Assembly: GCA_028752905.1 (NCBI GenBank)
Contig: JAQNBH010000076.1
Span: forward strand, 1-64,000
Direction of reading: 5' to 3'
DNA: 64,000 bases
Origin: Cladorhizidae sp. MBARI D1340-BT2
Lineage: Eukaryota; Porifera; Demospongiae; Poecilosclerida; Cladorhizidae
The notes below the pieces were generated by a model that saw nothing but the letters and a program-made list of their open reading frames with translations, ran no database searches and was not told the DNA's origin. Both the position numbers and the translations under genes were made by a program. How positions within the stretch are numbered: position 1 is the stretch's first letter; every line of letters begins with the position of its first letter. Shown piece by piece: positions 49,847 to 61,558 of this stretch.

Positions 49847-50130
49847 TGGGTACTGTAGGATGCTGCTAAAAGCATCAGTTGTGCCGGCATTCCTCTCCCT
49901 CCACATAAAGTCATCGAATGAAGGAAGTTTATCACGACGAACCCCCTTCATCCTTTTAAACTTTATCTTTGCCTGCATAAAATCAATTTATCTACATACT
50001 GTGTATATCTTGTGGTATAACTCACTCTATTCCAGTAGGATTCAACATTTTGTGTGTGCACACCTGTGACTGGATTTACTATTGAATGGTAAACAGTCCG
50101 ATGAGCATATTCCTGTGCTAGCTCTGTAGT
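49847..50130 (-). pseudogene. Merlin/ISXO2-like transposase fragment, two exons
   Basis: Exon a (50130-50026, 105 nt) follows ttaatgtcag and encodes TTELAQEYAHRTVYHSIVNP, then VTGVHTQNVESYWNR, ending AGA|gtgagt. Exon b (49972-49847, 126 nt) follows ttttatgcag. It encodes AKIKFKRMKGVRRDKLPSFD, then DFMWRERNAGTTDAFSSILQ and YP, ending CCA|gtgagtata. All junctions are phase 0. The H-x3-HS-x3-NP-TG-HTQN-ES-W string and the later L-S-x-D-x-FMWRE motif are diagnostic of the ISXO2-like (IS1595/Merlin) DDE transposase C-terminal half. The upstream catalytic Asp residues are not in the window: the 72-bp minisatellite takes their place. Non-autonomous as it stands. Confidence 0.8.
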
Positions 50131-50505
50131 CTGACATTAATTGATGTGTCTAATATTTGTTGTTGTTGATGTATATTTATATTCATGTGCTAGCTCTGTA
50201 GTCTGACATTAATTGATGTGTCTAATATTTGTTGTTGTTGATGTATATTTATATTCAAGTGCTAGCTCTGTAGTCTGACATTAATTGATGTGTCTAATAT
50301 TTGTTGTTGTTGATGTATATTTATATTCAAGTGCTAGCTCTGTAGTCTGACATTAATTGATGTGTCTAATATTTGTTGTTGTTGATGTATATTTATATTC
50401 ATGTGCTAGCTCTGTAGTCTGTCATTAATTGATGTGTCTAATATTTGTTGTTGTTGATGTATATTTATATTCCTGTGCTAGCTCTGTAGTCTGTCATTAA
50501 CAACT
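50107..50505. repeat. 72-bp minisatellite; each unit carries a splice acceptor copy
   Basis: About 5.5 copies of a 72-bp unit (plus strand ctagctctgtagtctgacat, then taattgatgtgtctaatatt, then tgttgttgttgatgtatatt and tatattcatgtg). On the minus strand each unit contains ttaatgtcag|actacagag followed by ctagcac, i.e. the acceptor and first ~24 nt of Merlin exon a. The rightmost units have a t-to-a change giving aatgacag, still an AG. Confidence 0.92.
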
Positions 50506-50818
50506 ACAACAACAACAACTACTACTACTACAACAACAACAACTACAACTACAACTCAACAACAACTACAACAGCAACAACAACTACAACAAGAACAACA
50601 ACAACTACAACTACAACTACAACAACAACAACTACTACTACAACAACTACAACAACTACAACAACAACTACAACAACTACAACAACAACAACTACAACAA
50701 CAACTACAACAACAATTACAACAATAATTACAACAATAATTACAACAATATTAATAACAATAATAATAACAATAATAATAGCAATAATTACAACAATATT
50801 AATAACAATAATAATAAC

Positions 50819-50867
<49 letters not shown>

Positions 50868-51180
50868 GCAATAATAATAATTAAGAACAACACAACAACA
50901 CAACAATAACAATAATAATAATACTAATAATATATAATCAACAATAATATAATAATTAATATAATAATAAACAGTAATATAATAATACTAATATAATAAT
51001 AAAACAATAATAATATAATAATAATATTAATAATAATTTAACAATAATAATTATATCAATAATATATTAATACAAATAATACAAATAATAATAATATAAT
51101 AAATAATATAATATTAATAATAACAACAACAACAACAATAATAATAACAATTAAAAATAATATAAAGTGATTAATAATAA
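50506..51180. repeat. CAA/TAA-type trinucleotide microsatellite
   Basis: (CAA)n and (CTA)n rich at the left, grading into (TAA)n at the right, about 0.67 kb. Poly-Val and poly-Ile frames on the minus strand are compositional. Confidence 0.96.
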
Positions 51181-51659
51181 TTAACAATGATAATAGTAAT
51201 CATATTAATTCATTTTATGGTGGTGAGTGGGTTAAAGACAATTGCCACATTTTTTGTTTTATTTTCTGTTGACAGCTTTAGTGAAGCATTCATGGAACAC
51301 TGGAAGTATTTTGTGAGCTCAATGTTTATTCATATAGAAATAAATATGAACTCCATTATTAGAACCCAGTCATCTACTGCAATACATATGTGAACACATC
51401 AAGTAAAAATAAGGATCCAGATACACCCCATCAATTTTGTTATTCTGATGCCACATCGTGTACAATCATATTATGTATTTGATGTCCAAATATTATGGTG
51501 ATTGAAAGTATATTTTTAATGGAATCACATAAAAAATGGATCTATATTGCAGCATCAAGTAAAACATGCACCGAATACACTAACAAAATTTAACAGTACT
51601 AATTCTTCCATAATTGTTATTAGGTTGCAAATAATTCTTCTGAAGATCAGTATGGTCAG
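51181..51659. other. AT-rich spacer
   Basis: No recognisable gene or repeat. It lies just 3' of the stop codon (51662-51660) of the next minus-strand transposon gene and may contain that element's 3' end, but no terminal repeat could be paired. Confidence 0.4.
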
Positions 51660-52531
51660 TTATGTCCCCTTGATAAATGGGAGACGACGATCCACAGGCA
51701 CAAAATCACGGGACACTTGCTCTAGATGTTTGCGTTTTGACTCTCTCACTTTCCCCATACTGGCATAACTTCCATTGTCATGATCCGGGATGATGTTTTC
51801 TTGGATGTCTCTAGCACATGCCACATGGATAGTTGCATCACTAAATCTTCCTGGATAGCAAGTACTGCGAACTTTGGCAATTATCTTCTTGGTAACTGGG
51901 TGCTTTGTGAAGATAAAGTCGTGTAACGTCTGATTCCAGGTAGTTTAGAGTATTTCATTAAGACGCTTCTCCTCAGTCACAGACCAATGGTCCCTCCATC
52001 ATCAATTATGACAGTGGTATACCGGACAACAATTTCTCTAAGTTCCTCTGTCGTAAACACATCGCTCTTATTGTATGTCTGTGCGATTTTAGAAAAAATT
52101 AATGTTTGGTGAGAACTTGGTGTGTCCTGCAATGAGAAACGACACCCGAATGAATGCCAATTTTCCTTGTTGGACCATCTTCATTGCCAAGCCATGGTGT
52201 AACAGTTTTTGTTTGTGCTTGAAGCATTATCAAGAAACAGGTGAATGCGTGTGATCCAAGGAGGGAGTTTGCTTAGGTAGTCTGTCAGATACAATATTGT
52301 TTGGTCAGTGTTCTTTGGCCCCACCATTTCATTGAAAAGATAAACTGCAGGAGTTACATCCATGATTGACAATGCTAAAGACGTCATAGTTTAACTTCTA
52401 CAGATAGTATGTACTCCCTGGCTGGGCAGTCATTACCCCCAATAAGGCAACAACTTGCACATTTGGTAATCAGCAGATAAGACCAAGTTAAGTGTTCCTC
52501 AGACCAGCCAACTTCTCCTTCTCGTCATGAT

Positions 52532-53846
52532 CTTTTCCCGGTGAGTTTATTTGGGAAAAAATTAAAAATTGACCATAAGTGCAAATAAATTGATATTAAA
52601 TCAGGTTAACAATAGTCCCTAGCAACCATATACCACAAGATAGCTCTACTGTTGGACATTATTGTGGTCAATTCATATTGCTAGGTAACCAAACCGCACA
52701 TGTATGAATATCATTATAATGTTTAATAATAAATTAAAAAAATTAAAAAATTAAAATTGTATATTATTGTATTGTTATCCTTTTTTCAGCCAACTTTAGG
52801 AACAACTGAGATATGCTGTGGTATGACAAGACGTTTGCCTGACTAACAGAGAGGACATAATTTCTACTGTATAGAATTCCCACCAATATTATTGATACAA
52901 TTCCCATAGCCAATAATATTGATACAATGTACACAGAATCAAAGAGCAATTATACAATACAATACTCTGTAATGACATACTCATAGTCTGATATAGAAGT
53001 GTTCTCGTGCAGTAAGACTAGCACTGGATGAAGGTAAGGGGGAGAGTTGAACATTCCTACTTCTGAGAAAAGTACGTCCTCGTGTAGGTCTAACAAGACG
53101 AGCGTCCTCATGCAGTATAGATGAAGAGAGTGGGGTAGGTGTGTCTGCATCACTATTTTTATCAGAACTCATCTGAACATGGGGAAGCTGTGCCATGGTA
53201 TTATCTCCGTCATGGTCCATCACTTGCTCCATCAAACCTGAACATGATAGAGTTGTTATTTGTCAACGTTATTTGTCAACTTATTAGACAAGTCAAGGAA
53301 TCAAGTACAGCTAGAACTATAAAGGAAAGTAGGCTATTACACAGGTGTAGCTAACACCATGATTTAGCTAGCTCCTCAGACTATCAGGCTTTATATATAG
53401 CTAGCAAAGTACATTGACTTACCAGGAGGACTGCCAGGATCAATGCCTTCGCCTCCAACAGCCATAGCTTCGTCCATACTGCCATGGTTTCGATTGGAAA
53501 AGTCTCTGCCGAGTAGCTCTACTTGGTCACGATCCAAACTGGGCTGTACACGGTAGGCTTCACTCTCCTCTTCCTCAGATTCATCGTCAGAAGTCGTCGT
53601 AGTTGTCGTCCAGGACCGCTGTGAGCACCTCATCAAAAGATAGCCATTTTAAATTCTAGGGTAGAATTGACCCCTTGAACTTTACGGGCGGGATTTCCCT
53701 AGTTACCATGGCGCTATTGCCGTATAATTTTGAATGTAGCTGCAGCGCAATTTTATGATATTTTTGTTTTTACAAAACAACCCAACGATTGATTTTTTAT
53801 GATTTTTCAAAAGCAATTACGTCATATGGCGCTTACACCGGGAAAA
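52532..53846. mobile_element. Nested ~1.3-kb element with terminal inverted repeats
   Basis: The ends are cttttcccggtgag (from 52532) and cttacaccgggaaaag (to 53846), inverted to each other. The host frame is interrupted exactly here: minus strand ...ASLNQHF on one side and DHDEKEKLAGLRNT on the other. The flanking host gene pieces are otherwise collinear, so the insertion is younger than the host element. A clean target duplication was not resolved (ATCA occurs near both ends but not adjacent at both). The superfamily is unknown. Confidence 0.7.
52981..53636 (-). CDS. Small two-exon acidic ORF inside the nested element
   Basis: Exon 1 (53636-53423, 214 nt) starts MMRCSQRSWTTTTTTSDDES and ends CCTG|gtaagtcaa, phase 1. 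Exon 2 (53237-52981, 257 nt) follows atcatgttcag, starts in phase 1, reads GLMEQVMDHDGDNTMAQLPH and ends FYIRL-TGA. Together they make 156 codons plus a stop, uninterrupted. Acidic, Ser/Thr-rich N-terminus; a basic RLVRPTRGRTFLRSRN patch near the C-terminus. No known domain. It could be the N-terminal remnant of a transposase in a deletion derivative, with the TGA overlapping a donor-like gtatgt, or an accessory ORF. Function unknown. Confidence 0.45.
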
Positions 53847-55031
53847 GTGTTGATTAAGGGATGCCTTTTCTTCAAGTTCTTGAATTTCTTTCCATTCCGA
53901 GGTACAGCGAGTCATTATCTCAACATAACATTGGTGGGATTTCTGTGCTTCTTCTCTGTGATTCTCATTTACACTCTTCAAACAATTTAGCTCGTCCTCC
54001 AATTTTTTTGACATCATCAGGATCAGCATTTGCTCGATTGTAGCATACGATTGATAGTGGTTTGTTTTGCATGCATTTTAATCTTATGACTACAACAGGT
54101 GTCACAATAATCCTCTTGGTGAGGGCAGATTCATACATTAGGGCGAGTTGATTTGAGCCAATTGTAAGAGCTGGCCATTGGAGCCTTCACCATTTCCATT
54201 TTCACGCTGGGCATGGTTGAACTCACCCACTACAGATCTGTGTATTCACTCCTCATAATGAGAAATACCCTTCTTGGGCATTTGGATGGTTGTAAATTGT
54301 GGACTGAAATAGTGAGTAGGACCAGATAAGTCTGCCGATCGACCATTAGGCTGACTGTTCATATCCACAAATTCACAAATTTGATAAATTCATCATGGAT
54401 TGTCATCTTTGATGAGTCGGATACACATGTGCGGCGTTTCCATGCCTGGAATGTAGGTATCGGACTTCCACAGTTGCTGAAGGTAGAAGGGCTCTCCACC
54501 AAGTCTTAAATGATGAATCCAAGGCAGAAGGCATAAGAACATACTGCCCAAGCCGTTCTTCCTCCACTTCAGATTTGGTCATTTAAACTATGTCTTGTTG
54601 TTGCTCTTTACGTTTAATGTTCCTTGGGCGAGTTAGTCTAGTTTTGGAGACTCCAAACTAGCCGGATGCAAGCACTGCAGTATAGGTAGTTACCAAAACT
54701 GTCAGACATTGGCCCTTAGCCAATCATTTTGTCGTACTAAGTCACGATAATATGTGATGTCATCACGCTTTGGATTGGGATATATTCTCTTTTTCTCACT
54801 GCCCCTATGCACCATATCCTTAAAGTCACTTACATGTCGTGATAGTACAGGATCACATTGAGCACAAATACCACTAGAGCTGGAAGGGAATTCTTCCATA
54901 GACATTCTCAGAGTTCTTGTGTGAGAATGTTGTCTGGAAGCTCTTCCATCCAAGTAAGTTTCTCTTTGTTGCTCTCTCTGCTCTTTTCTTGTTTTTGGCA
55001 TCGCTAAAAAGTGTCTATTCTCTTTGTTCAC

Positions 55032-55289
55032 AATTGTCTTGCAGCAAACTCTCTAAATAGAGCTCACCCCACCACAACCTTACCCCCACCTTACCCACAA
55101 AATTGATAAAATTGACAGATAATTTCCTGTTTGAGCTGTTTGATGAAACTTGATGAGCTTTCTCTCCGTTTTCACTATAATGTATCTGATCCTAATTATT
55201 ACTTGATGCATTCACATAATTATAGCAAAGATAAACTCCATTATTCGAACTCGGTTCAGCCAAAGCTATAGAGAGGACAAGGGTCCTAC
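55032..55289. other. Spacer
   Basis: Upstream flank of the DUF7869-like ORF. It contains a C-rich stretch (caccttacccccacctt). No clear features. Confidence 0.4.
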
Positions 55290-55735
55290 CATTTCTTGTG
55301 TGGAGTTGGCTCCAGTGCATGTGGAGGTGCTGGCTCCAGTACATGTGGAGGAGTGTGCTCCAGTGCACGAGGAGGAGTTGGCTCCAGTGCACGAGGAGGA
55401 GTTGGCTCCAGTACAAGTGGAGGAGCTGGCCCCAGTGCATGAGGAGGAGTTGGCTCCAGTGCACGAGGAGGAGTTGGCTCCAGTGCACGTGGAGGAGCTG
55501 GCTCCAGTGCACGTGGAGGAGCTGGCTCCAGTGCATGAGGAGGAGCTGGCCCCAGTGCATGAGGAGGAGTTGGCTCCAGTGCACGAGGAGGAGTTGGCTC
55601 CAGTGCACGAGGAGGAGTCGGCTCCAGTGCATGAGGAGGAGCTGGCTCCAGTGCATGAGGAGGAGCTGGCTCCAGAGTATGAGGAGGAGCTGGCTCCAGT
55701 GCACGAGGAGGAGTTGGCTCCTCGGCCACAAGGAG
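55290..55735. repeat. 24-bp minisatellite, about 18 copies, open in several frames
   Basis: The unit is gaggaggagctggctccagt plus gca(c/t), with t/c, a/g and ag/tg variants. A 24-bp period gives 8-residue repeats: EELAPVHE on the plus strand, and SSSCTGAN or PPRALEPT on the minus strand. The plus-strand frame extends beyond the array to 56010, and a minus-strand frame from 55898 enters it through unique sequence (DELSNNIHRPFLSAM). Neither extension has a recognisable domain, so coding status is open but doubtful. Confidence 0.9.
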
Positions 55736-56120
55736 CTGGCTTAGAATATTTGCTGCACAGGCAGGTGAGAACCAGCCTCATGGCAGACAGGAAAGGACGA
55801 TGGATATTGTTACTCAGTTCATCAACATGCTTTGGCTTTTCTTCTCTGGCCGCCCAACACCAGGGGTGGCTCAGCCACTTTAAGGCTGGATGGGTCAAAA
55901 GGAGGATAAAAAAAAAAATAAAGTCAATAAATACAAAGTCAAATACATCAAAGATTAAACATCTCCATCCACCTCTGCAGGGATGGGTTGATGGAAAACA
56001 GTTCAGTTAATTAGTCTACACCATCTACCTCCGCCCACAAAATTTTGCAAATAGCCATTAGAAGTTCATGATTTTCAACTACTGTTCTACCATGGTTTCA
56101 GTCACAATTGAGTTATGAAA
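55736..56120. other. Spacer 3' of the hAT remnant
   Basis: Unique sequence with an A-rich tract near 55909-55920. The phrase ccacctctgcagggatgggt is typical of non-coding flank. The only support for genes is the weak frame extensions mentioned for the 24-bp array. Confidence 0.4.
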
Positions 56121-58150
56121 TTACACATTACTACCAAATATTGCATGAACACAGGCATCAATGAATTGACTGCCAATATCTAAAAGGTTGATTTTGTCCA
56201 GTCTATCCTGATGCACATACAAAAGTAACAAGTTATTAAGACGAAGTTGAGTCATTGTAGATCTAAGATAGGTTTTGAGATGCCTTAGTGGCACTAAATG
56301 ACCTCTTACTTGTTGGATTCGTTGCTGGCAACAAGCAACAGCTTCACTAAGACAGTGAGTTCCCAAAATAGATGGTAAGCAGGTTCAGATAGTCCCTTAA
56401 GGTATGAAACTATACTTGATAGTGAAATGTCTTCACCCAACTGATTGGACAGTGTCTTAAGCTGCACCTCAAGGTCATCATAATGAATATCGTCATGATA
56501 ATGGCTCCTCAAAGCTTCCACTTCTTGTTCATGAGGATGTCCTTGGCATCCTTTGAGGAGCAACTACTCGAATTTTGAGTAGATTTGGTAACCTGGCTGG
56601 TCAAAACGGTCTTCAATGCACTGTGTGCTCAAGTCCAAAGCTTCATCCTGTAGTAATCTTTAGGCTGTGATGGAAAATCACCTCCACTGTCTCACCATCT
56701 TCATAGCGCCTTGGAAGCTTTCTCTTTCGTGGAAGAACAGGATCACCAACATCTACCTGCATTGCCTTCATTTTGACAACCTTCCAAAACCCCTTGAAGT
56801 TATCATCATCTGTACGCATTCCCTGTAAGGTTTGCTTGACCTTTGTAGGAACTTGCTGGCCTTCTGTTGCAGACAGATTCTTGTGCTGCAGTGTACGGCT
56901 AAATGTCTTAACAGCAACTGATGCCAAAAAATAATCCAATGTATCCATTTGGGAAGAAATTTCAGTTATTCGGGCCCAAATTTCGGTGTCTATGGACTGT
57001 TGCACATAATTAATAAGTTGTATCCATTGAAATTTACATCTTTTCATAGTGTCTCCTGCAGCCAAATTTATGGCGTGCCCATAACAATGGGTATATATAG
57101 CACGGGGCTCATCATCTCTGATTTTCTTTGCAACTCCACCCTTTGCTCCTGACATGGTGCTGGCCCCATCATAGCACTGGCCTCTTACTTTGTGTATATC
57201 TAAGTTCAAGGCTAATAATACATCCTTGATTACTGTGTAAATGGTTGTAGCATCTGTACTGTCAAGCTGATAGTCTTCATGTACATCAAGGTTATTGTCT
57301 ACCCAACAGAAAAACAAAACTAGCTGTTCTTTGTTCGATGCATCATTTGCTTCATCAGCCATAATAACGTAAAAATATGCTTGCTGCAAATTAGCTGCTA
57401 TATTACGAAGAAAAGTATGCCATTAGTTCATTCTGTATGTCTTTAGAAACGTATGTATCATTTTGACAAGTAAGCCATTTTGAGATGTTAGGATTATCAA
57501 TGAAACGAAGAAACAGCTGAATAAAATCTGAATTTAATTCTTTGCTGTCAGTTCCCCATTTCCCCATTTCCCCAGAGGAATATTTTGCCTAGCTAGGAAC
57601 TGTATATTTTCTAAAATTGTTTTCAATATCTGAAGATTTACAGGTTTTTTACTTGCATGACCAATGCCAAGAAGCTCATCGATGCTCTTAGCTTGGGTTA
57701 GTAAGATAAAAAGGGCTTCACATGCCTCCCTATGATACTCAGACTCATCTTGTTAGATATTCCATCTTTCCAATTGGAAAAGCCAGCTGATATCTATATA
57801 AAATAAGATATGGTAGATGTAAATATATATTTATAGCTAACTTGCTAACTATAGAATACACTTACAAAGGCACTTATCAGGTCTTTTTGAAGCCAAAATC
57901 TTCTTTTGAGCCACTCCCTTTGTACAAGCATGGCAAACAATGGTGTCCTTCTCGACATCATAGTGAATAAATGGGTAATTCTGTGCTTGATAAGATCTCA
58001 ACCTTGACCCATACTTCTTCATGGGGAAATTGAACTTTTCCCCTGGATGAAAAGGTTCAATGCACTCACTAACAGCCATCAATCCAGCTGGCTCTACTTC
58101 AGTTGAAAGGTCAAAAGCCTGTTGACCTTTGAACTCTAGTGTAGCTAGTA
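56121..58150 (-). pseudogene. hAT transposase (TTF/ZMYM type), nearly full-length but broken
   Basis: N-to-C blocks on the minus strand: a TTF-type zinc-binding region at about 58060-57870 (HPGEKFNFPMKKYG, then YPFIHYDVEKDTIVCHACTK); ISAGFSNWKDGI, then a frameshift to ESEYHREACEALFIL and LARQNIPLGKW (57780-57560). The catalytic core is open from 57389 to 56643 with IMADEANDASNKEQLVLFFC, VRGQCYDGASTMSGAKGGVA and IYTHCYGHAINLAAGDTMKR. Next come DRFDQPGYQIYSKFE, a TAG, then LLLKGCQGH, a frameshift, and the dimerisation end LKTYLRSTMTQLRLNNLLLL, ending at 56121. A donor-like cttt|gtaagt near 57868 suggests an original intron. Several stops and shifts make it inactive. The 5' end merges into the 35-bp array. 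Confidence 0.85.
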
Positions 58151-58152
58151 CA

Positions 58153-61100
58153 CCATAGATGTGTCTGAGAAACACTGTCCTCACACAGCACGGATGTGTC
58201 ACTGTCCTCACACAGCACAGATGTGTCTGAGAAACACTGTCCTCACACAGCACGGATGTGTCTGAGAAACACTGTCCTCACACAGCATGGATGTGTCTGA
58301 GAAACACTGTCCTCACACAGCACGGATGTGTCTGAGAAACACTGTCCTCACACAGCACGGATTTGTCTGGAGAAACAGTGTCGTCACACAGCATGGATGT
58401 GTCTGAGAAACACTGTCCTCACACAGCACGGATGTGTCTGAGAAACACTGTCCTCACACACAGCACAGATGTGTCTGAGAAACACTGTCCTCACACAGCA
58501 TGGATGTGTCACTGTCCTCACACAGCACAGATGTGTCTGAGAAACACTGTCCTCACACAGCATGGATGTGTCTGAGAAACACTGTCCTCACACAGCACGG
58601 ATGTGTCTGGAGAAACACTGTCCTCACACAGCATGGATGTGTCTGAGAAACACTGTCCTCACACAGCACGGATGTGTCTGGAGAAACACTGTCCTCACAC
58701 AGCATTGATGTCTGAGAAACACTGTCCTCACACAGCACGGATGTGTCTGGAGAAACAGTGTCCTCACACAGCATGGATGTGTCTGAGAAATACTGTCCTC
58801 ACACAGCACGGATGTGTCTGGAGAAACACTTTCCTCACACAGCACGGATGTGTCTGGAGAAACACTGTGCTCACACAGCACGGATGTGTCTGAGAAACAC
58901 TGTCCTCACACAGCACAGATGTGTCTGAGAAACACTGTCCTCACACAGCATGGATGTGTCTGAGAAACACTGTCCTCACAGAGCACAGATGTGTCTGAGA
59001 AACACTGTCCTCACACAGCACAGATGTGTCTGAGAAACACTGTCCTCACACAGCATGGATGTGTCTGAGAAACACTGTCCACACACAGCACGGATATGTC
59101 TGAGAAACACTGTCCTCACACAGTACGGATGTGTCTGGAGAAACACTGTCCTCACACAGCATGGATGTGTCTGGAGAAACACTGTCCTCACACAGCACAG
59201 ATGTGTCTGAGAAACACTGTCCTCACACAGCACGGATGTGTCTGAGAAACACTGTCCTCACACAGCACGGATGTGTCTGAGAAACAATGTCCTCACACAG
59301 CACGGATATGTCTGAGAAACACTCTCCTCACACAGCATGGATGTGTCTGAGAAACACTGTCCTCACACAGCACGGATGTCTCTGAGAAACACTGTCCTCA
59401 CACAGCACAGATGTGTCTGAGAAACACTGTCCTCAAACAGCACGGATGTGTCTAGAGAAACACTGTGCTCACACAGCACGGATGTGTCTGAGAAACACTG
59501 TCCTCACACAGCACAGATGTGTCTGAGAAACACTGTCCTCACACAGCATGAATGTGTCTGAGAAACACTGTCCACACACAGCATGGATGTGTCTAGAGAA
59601 ACACTGTCCTCACAGAGCACAGATGTGTCTGAGAAACACTGTCCTCACACAGCACAGATGTGTCTGAGAAACACTGTCCTCACACAGCACGGATGTGTCT
59701 AGAGAAACACTGTCCTCACAGAGCACAGATGTGTCTGAGAAACACTGTCCTCACACAGCATGGATGTGTCTGAGAAACACTGTCCACACACAGCACGGAT
59801 ATGTCTGAGAAACACTGTCCTCACACAGCACGGATGTGTCTGGAGAAACACTGTCCTCACACAGCATGGATGTGTCTGGAGAAACACTGTCCTCGCACAG
59901 CACAGATGTGTCTGAGAAACACTGTCCTCACACAGCACGGATGTGTCTGAGAAACACTGTCCTCACACAGTACGGATGTGTCTGAGAAACAATGTCCTCA
60001 CACAGCACGGATATGTCTTGAGAAACACTCTCCTCACACAGCATGGATGTGTCTGAGAAACACTGTCCTCACACAGCACGGATGTCTCTGAGAAAGACTG
60101 TCCTCACACAGCACAGATGTGTCTGAGAAACACTGTCCTCACACAGCACGGATGTCTCTGAGAAAGACTGTCCTCACACAGCACAGATGTGTCTGAGAAA
60201 CACTGTCCTTAAACAGCACGGATGTGTCTGAGAAACACTGTCCTCAAACAGCACGGATGTGTGTGAGAGACACTGTCCTCACACAGCACAGATGTGTCTG
60301 AGAAACACTGTCCTCACACAGCACGGATGTGTGTGAGAAACACTGTCCTCACACAGCATGGATGTCTCTGAGAAACACTGGCCTCACACAGCACGGATGT
60401 GTCTGAGAAACACTGTCCTCGCACAGCACAGATGTGTCTGAGAAACACTGTCCTGACACAGCATGGATGTCTCTGAGCAACACTGTCCTCACACAGCACG
60501 GATGTCTCTGAGAAACACTGTCCTCACACAGCATGGATGTGTCTGAGAAACACTATCCTCACACAGCACGGATGTCTGTGAGAAACACTGTCCTCACACA
60601 GCACGGATGTGTCTGAGAAACACTGTCCTCACACAACACGGATGTGTCACTGTCCTCACACAGCACGGATGTGTCTGGAGAAACACTGTCCTCACACAGC
60701 ATGGATGTGTCTGGAGAAACACTGTCCTCACACAGCACGGATGTGTCTGAGAAACACTGTCCTCACACAGCACGGATGTGTCTGAGAAACACTGTCCACA
60801 CACAGCACGGATGTGTCTGAGAAACACTGTCCTCACACAGCATGGATGTGTCTGAGAAACACTGTCCTCACACTGCATGGATGTGTCTGAGAAACACTAT
60901 CCTCACACAGCATGGATGTGTCTGAGAAACATTGTCCTCACACAGCACGGATGTCTCTGAGAAACACTGTCCTCACACAGCACGGATGTGTCTGAGAAAC
61001 ACTCTCCTCACACAGCACGGATGTGTCTGAGAAACACCGTCCTCACACAGCATGGATGTGTCTGAGAAACACTGTCCTCACACAGCACAGATGTGTCTGA

Positions 61101-61225
61101 GAAACACTGTCCTCACAGAGCACGGATGTGTCTGAGAAACACTGTCCTCACAGAGCATGGATGTGTCTGAGAAACACTGTCCTCACACAGCATGGATGTG
61201 TCTGAGAAACACTGTCCTCACTCAG
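58153..61225. repeat. 35-bp minisatellite, about 87 copies
   Basis: The unit is cacacagcacggatgtgtct followed by gagaaacactgtcct, with a 36-bp form (ctggagaaac) and a truncated form (ggatgtgtcactgtcctca). Segments recur at larger scale: the series around 59030-59233 reappears about 705 bp later (59740-59938), including the cacggatatgtc and ctggag markers. The array begins directly at the 5' edge of the hAT homology. Short open frames on both strands are compositional. Confidence 0.95.
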
Positions 61226-61389
61226 CATGGGTGCAATATAAAGGTGGAAAGAGACAAAGTTCCTCTAACTGGCAAGTGAAGCAACCAATCCCCCAACTGG
61301 GAGAGGTGGTTAGAAGATTTAGTGCTGCCTTACATGCGATTGGCTCCTTATGTATCATACCCTCACCCATGCTACATAATACTTGGATC
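61226..61389. other. Spacer
   Basis: Unique sequence between the 35-bp and 24-bp arrays. A plus-strand frame at 61192-61554 crosses it but is mostly repeat-derived. Confidence 0.4.
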
Positions 61390-61558
61390 CTCGACAAGAT
61401 CACCACTGGTGACCTCGACATGAGTGGTGATCTCGACAAGATCACCACAGGTGACCTCGACAAGATCACCATAGGTGACCTGACAAGATCACCACAGGTG
61501 ACCTCGACAACATCACCACAAGTGACCTCGACAAGATCACCACATGTGAACTGACAAG
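61390..61558. repeat. 24-bp degenerate minisatellite
   Basis: Six or seven imperfect copies of gacctcgacaagatcaccac aggt. It lies just upstream of the gypsy leader region. Confidence 0.88.

Larger units (their letters stand above)
51660..55031 (-). pseudogene. DUF7869-like transposon ORF, frameshifted and split by a nested element
   Basis: Blocks in N-to-C order on the minus strand: a basic start MNKENRHFLAMPKTRKEQRE (55031); GRSADLSGPTHYFSPQFTTI (about 54300); a coiled-coil-like LEDELNCLKSVNENHREEAQ (about 53990). After the nested insertion come LNLVLSADYQMCKLLPYWG (about 52460), HLFLDNASSTNKNCYTMAW (about 52200) and KLAFIRVSFLIAGHTKFSPN (about 52130). KSDVFTTEELREIVVRYTTV (about 52050) and a C-terminal block ending RRLPFIKGT then TAA follow. 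The DNA-STNKN and GHTKF motifs are typical of a catalytic-like core widespread in invertebrate genomes, which I associate with DUF7869. Stops and shifts between blocks make it inactive. Block order and motifs are seen; the family name is recalled. Confidence 0.72.

Noticed and set aside
50549..50893. Poly-Val/Ile protein on the minus strand
   Set aside because: Translation of CAA/TAA microsatellite.
52532..53846. Assignment of the nested element to piggyBac
   Set aside because: The ends do not begin with CCC next to TTAA, and no TTAA duplication flanks it, unlike the element at 47577-48916.
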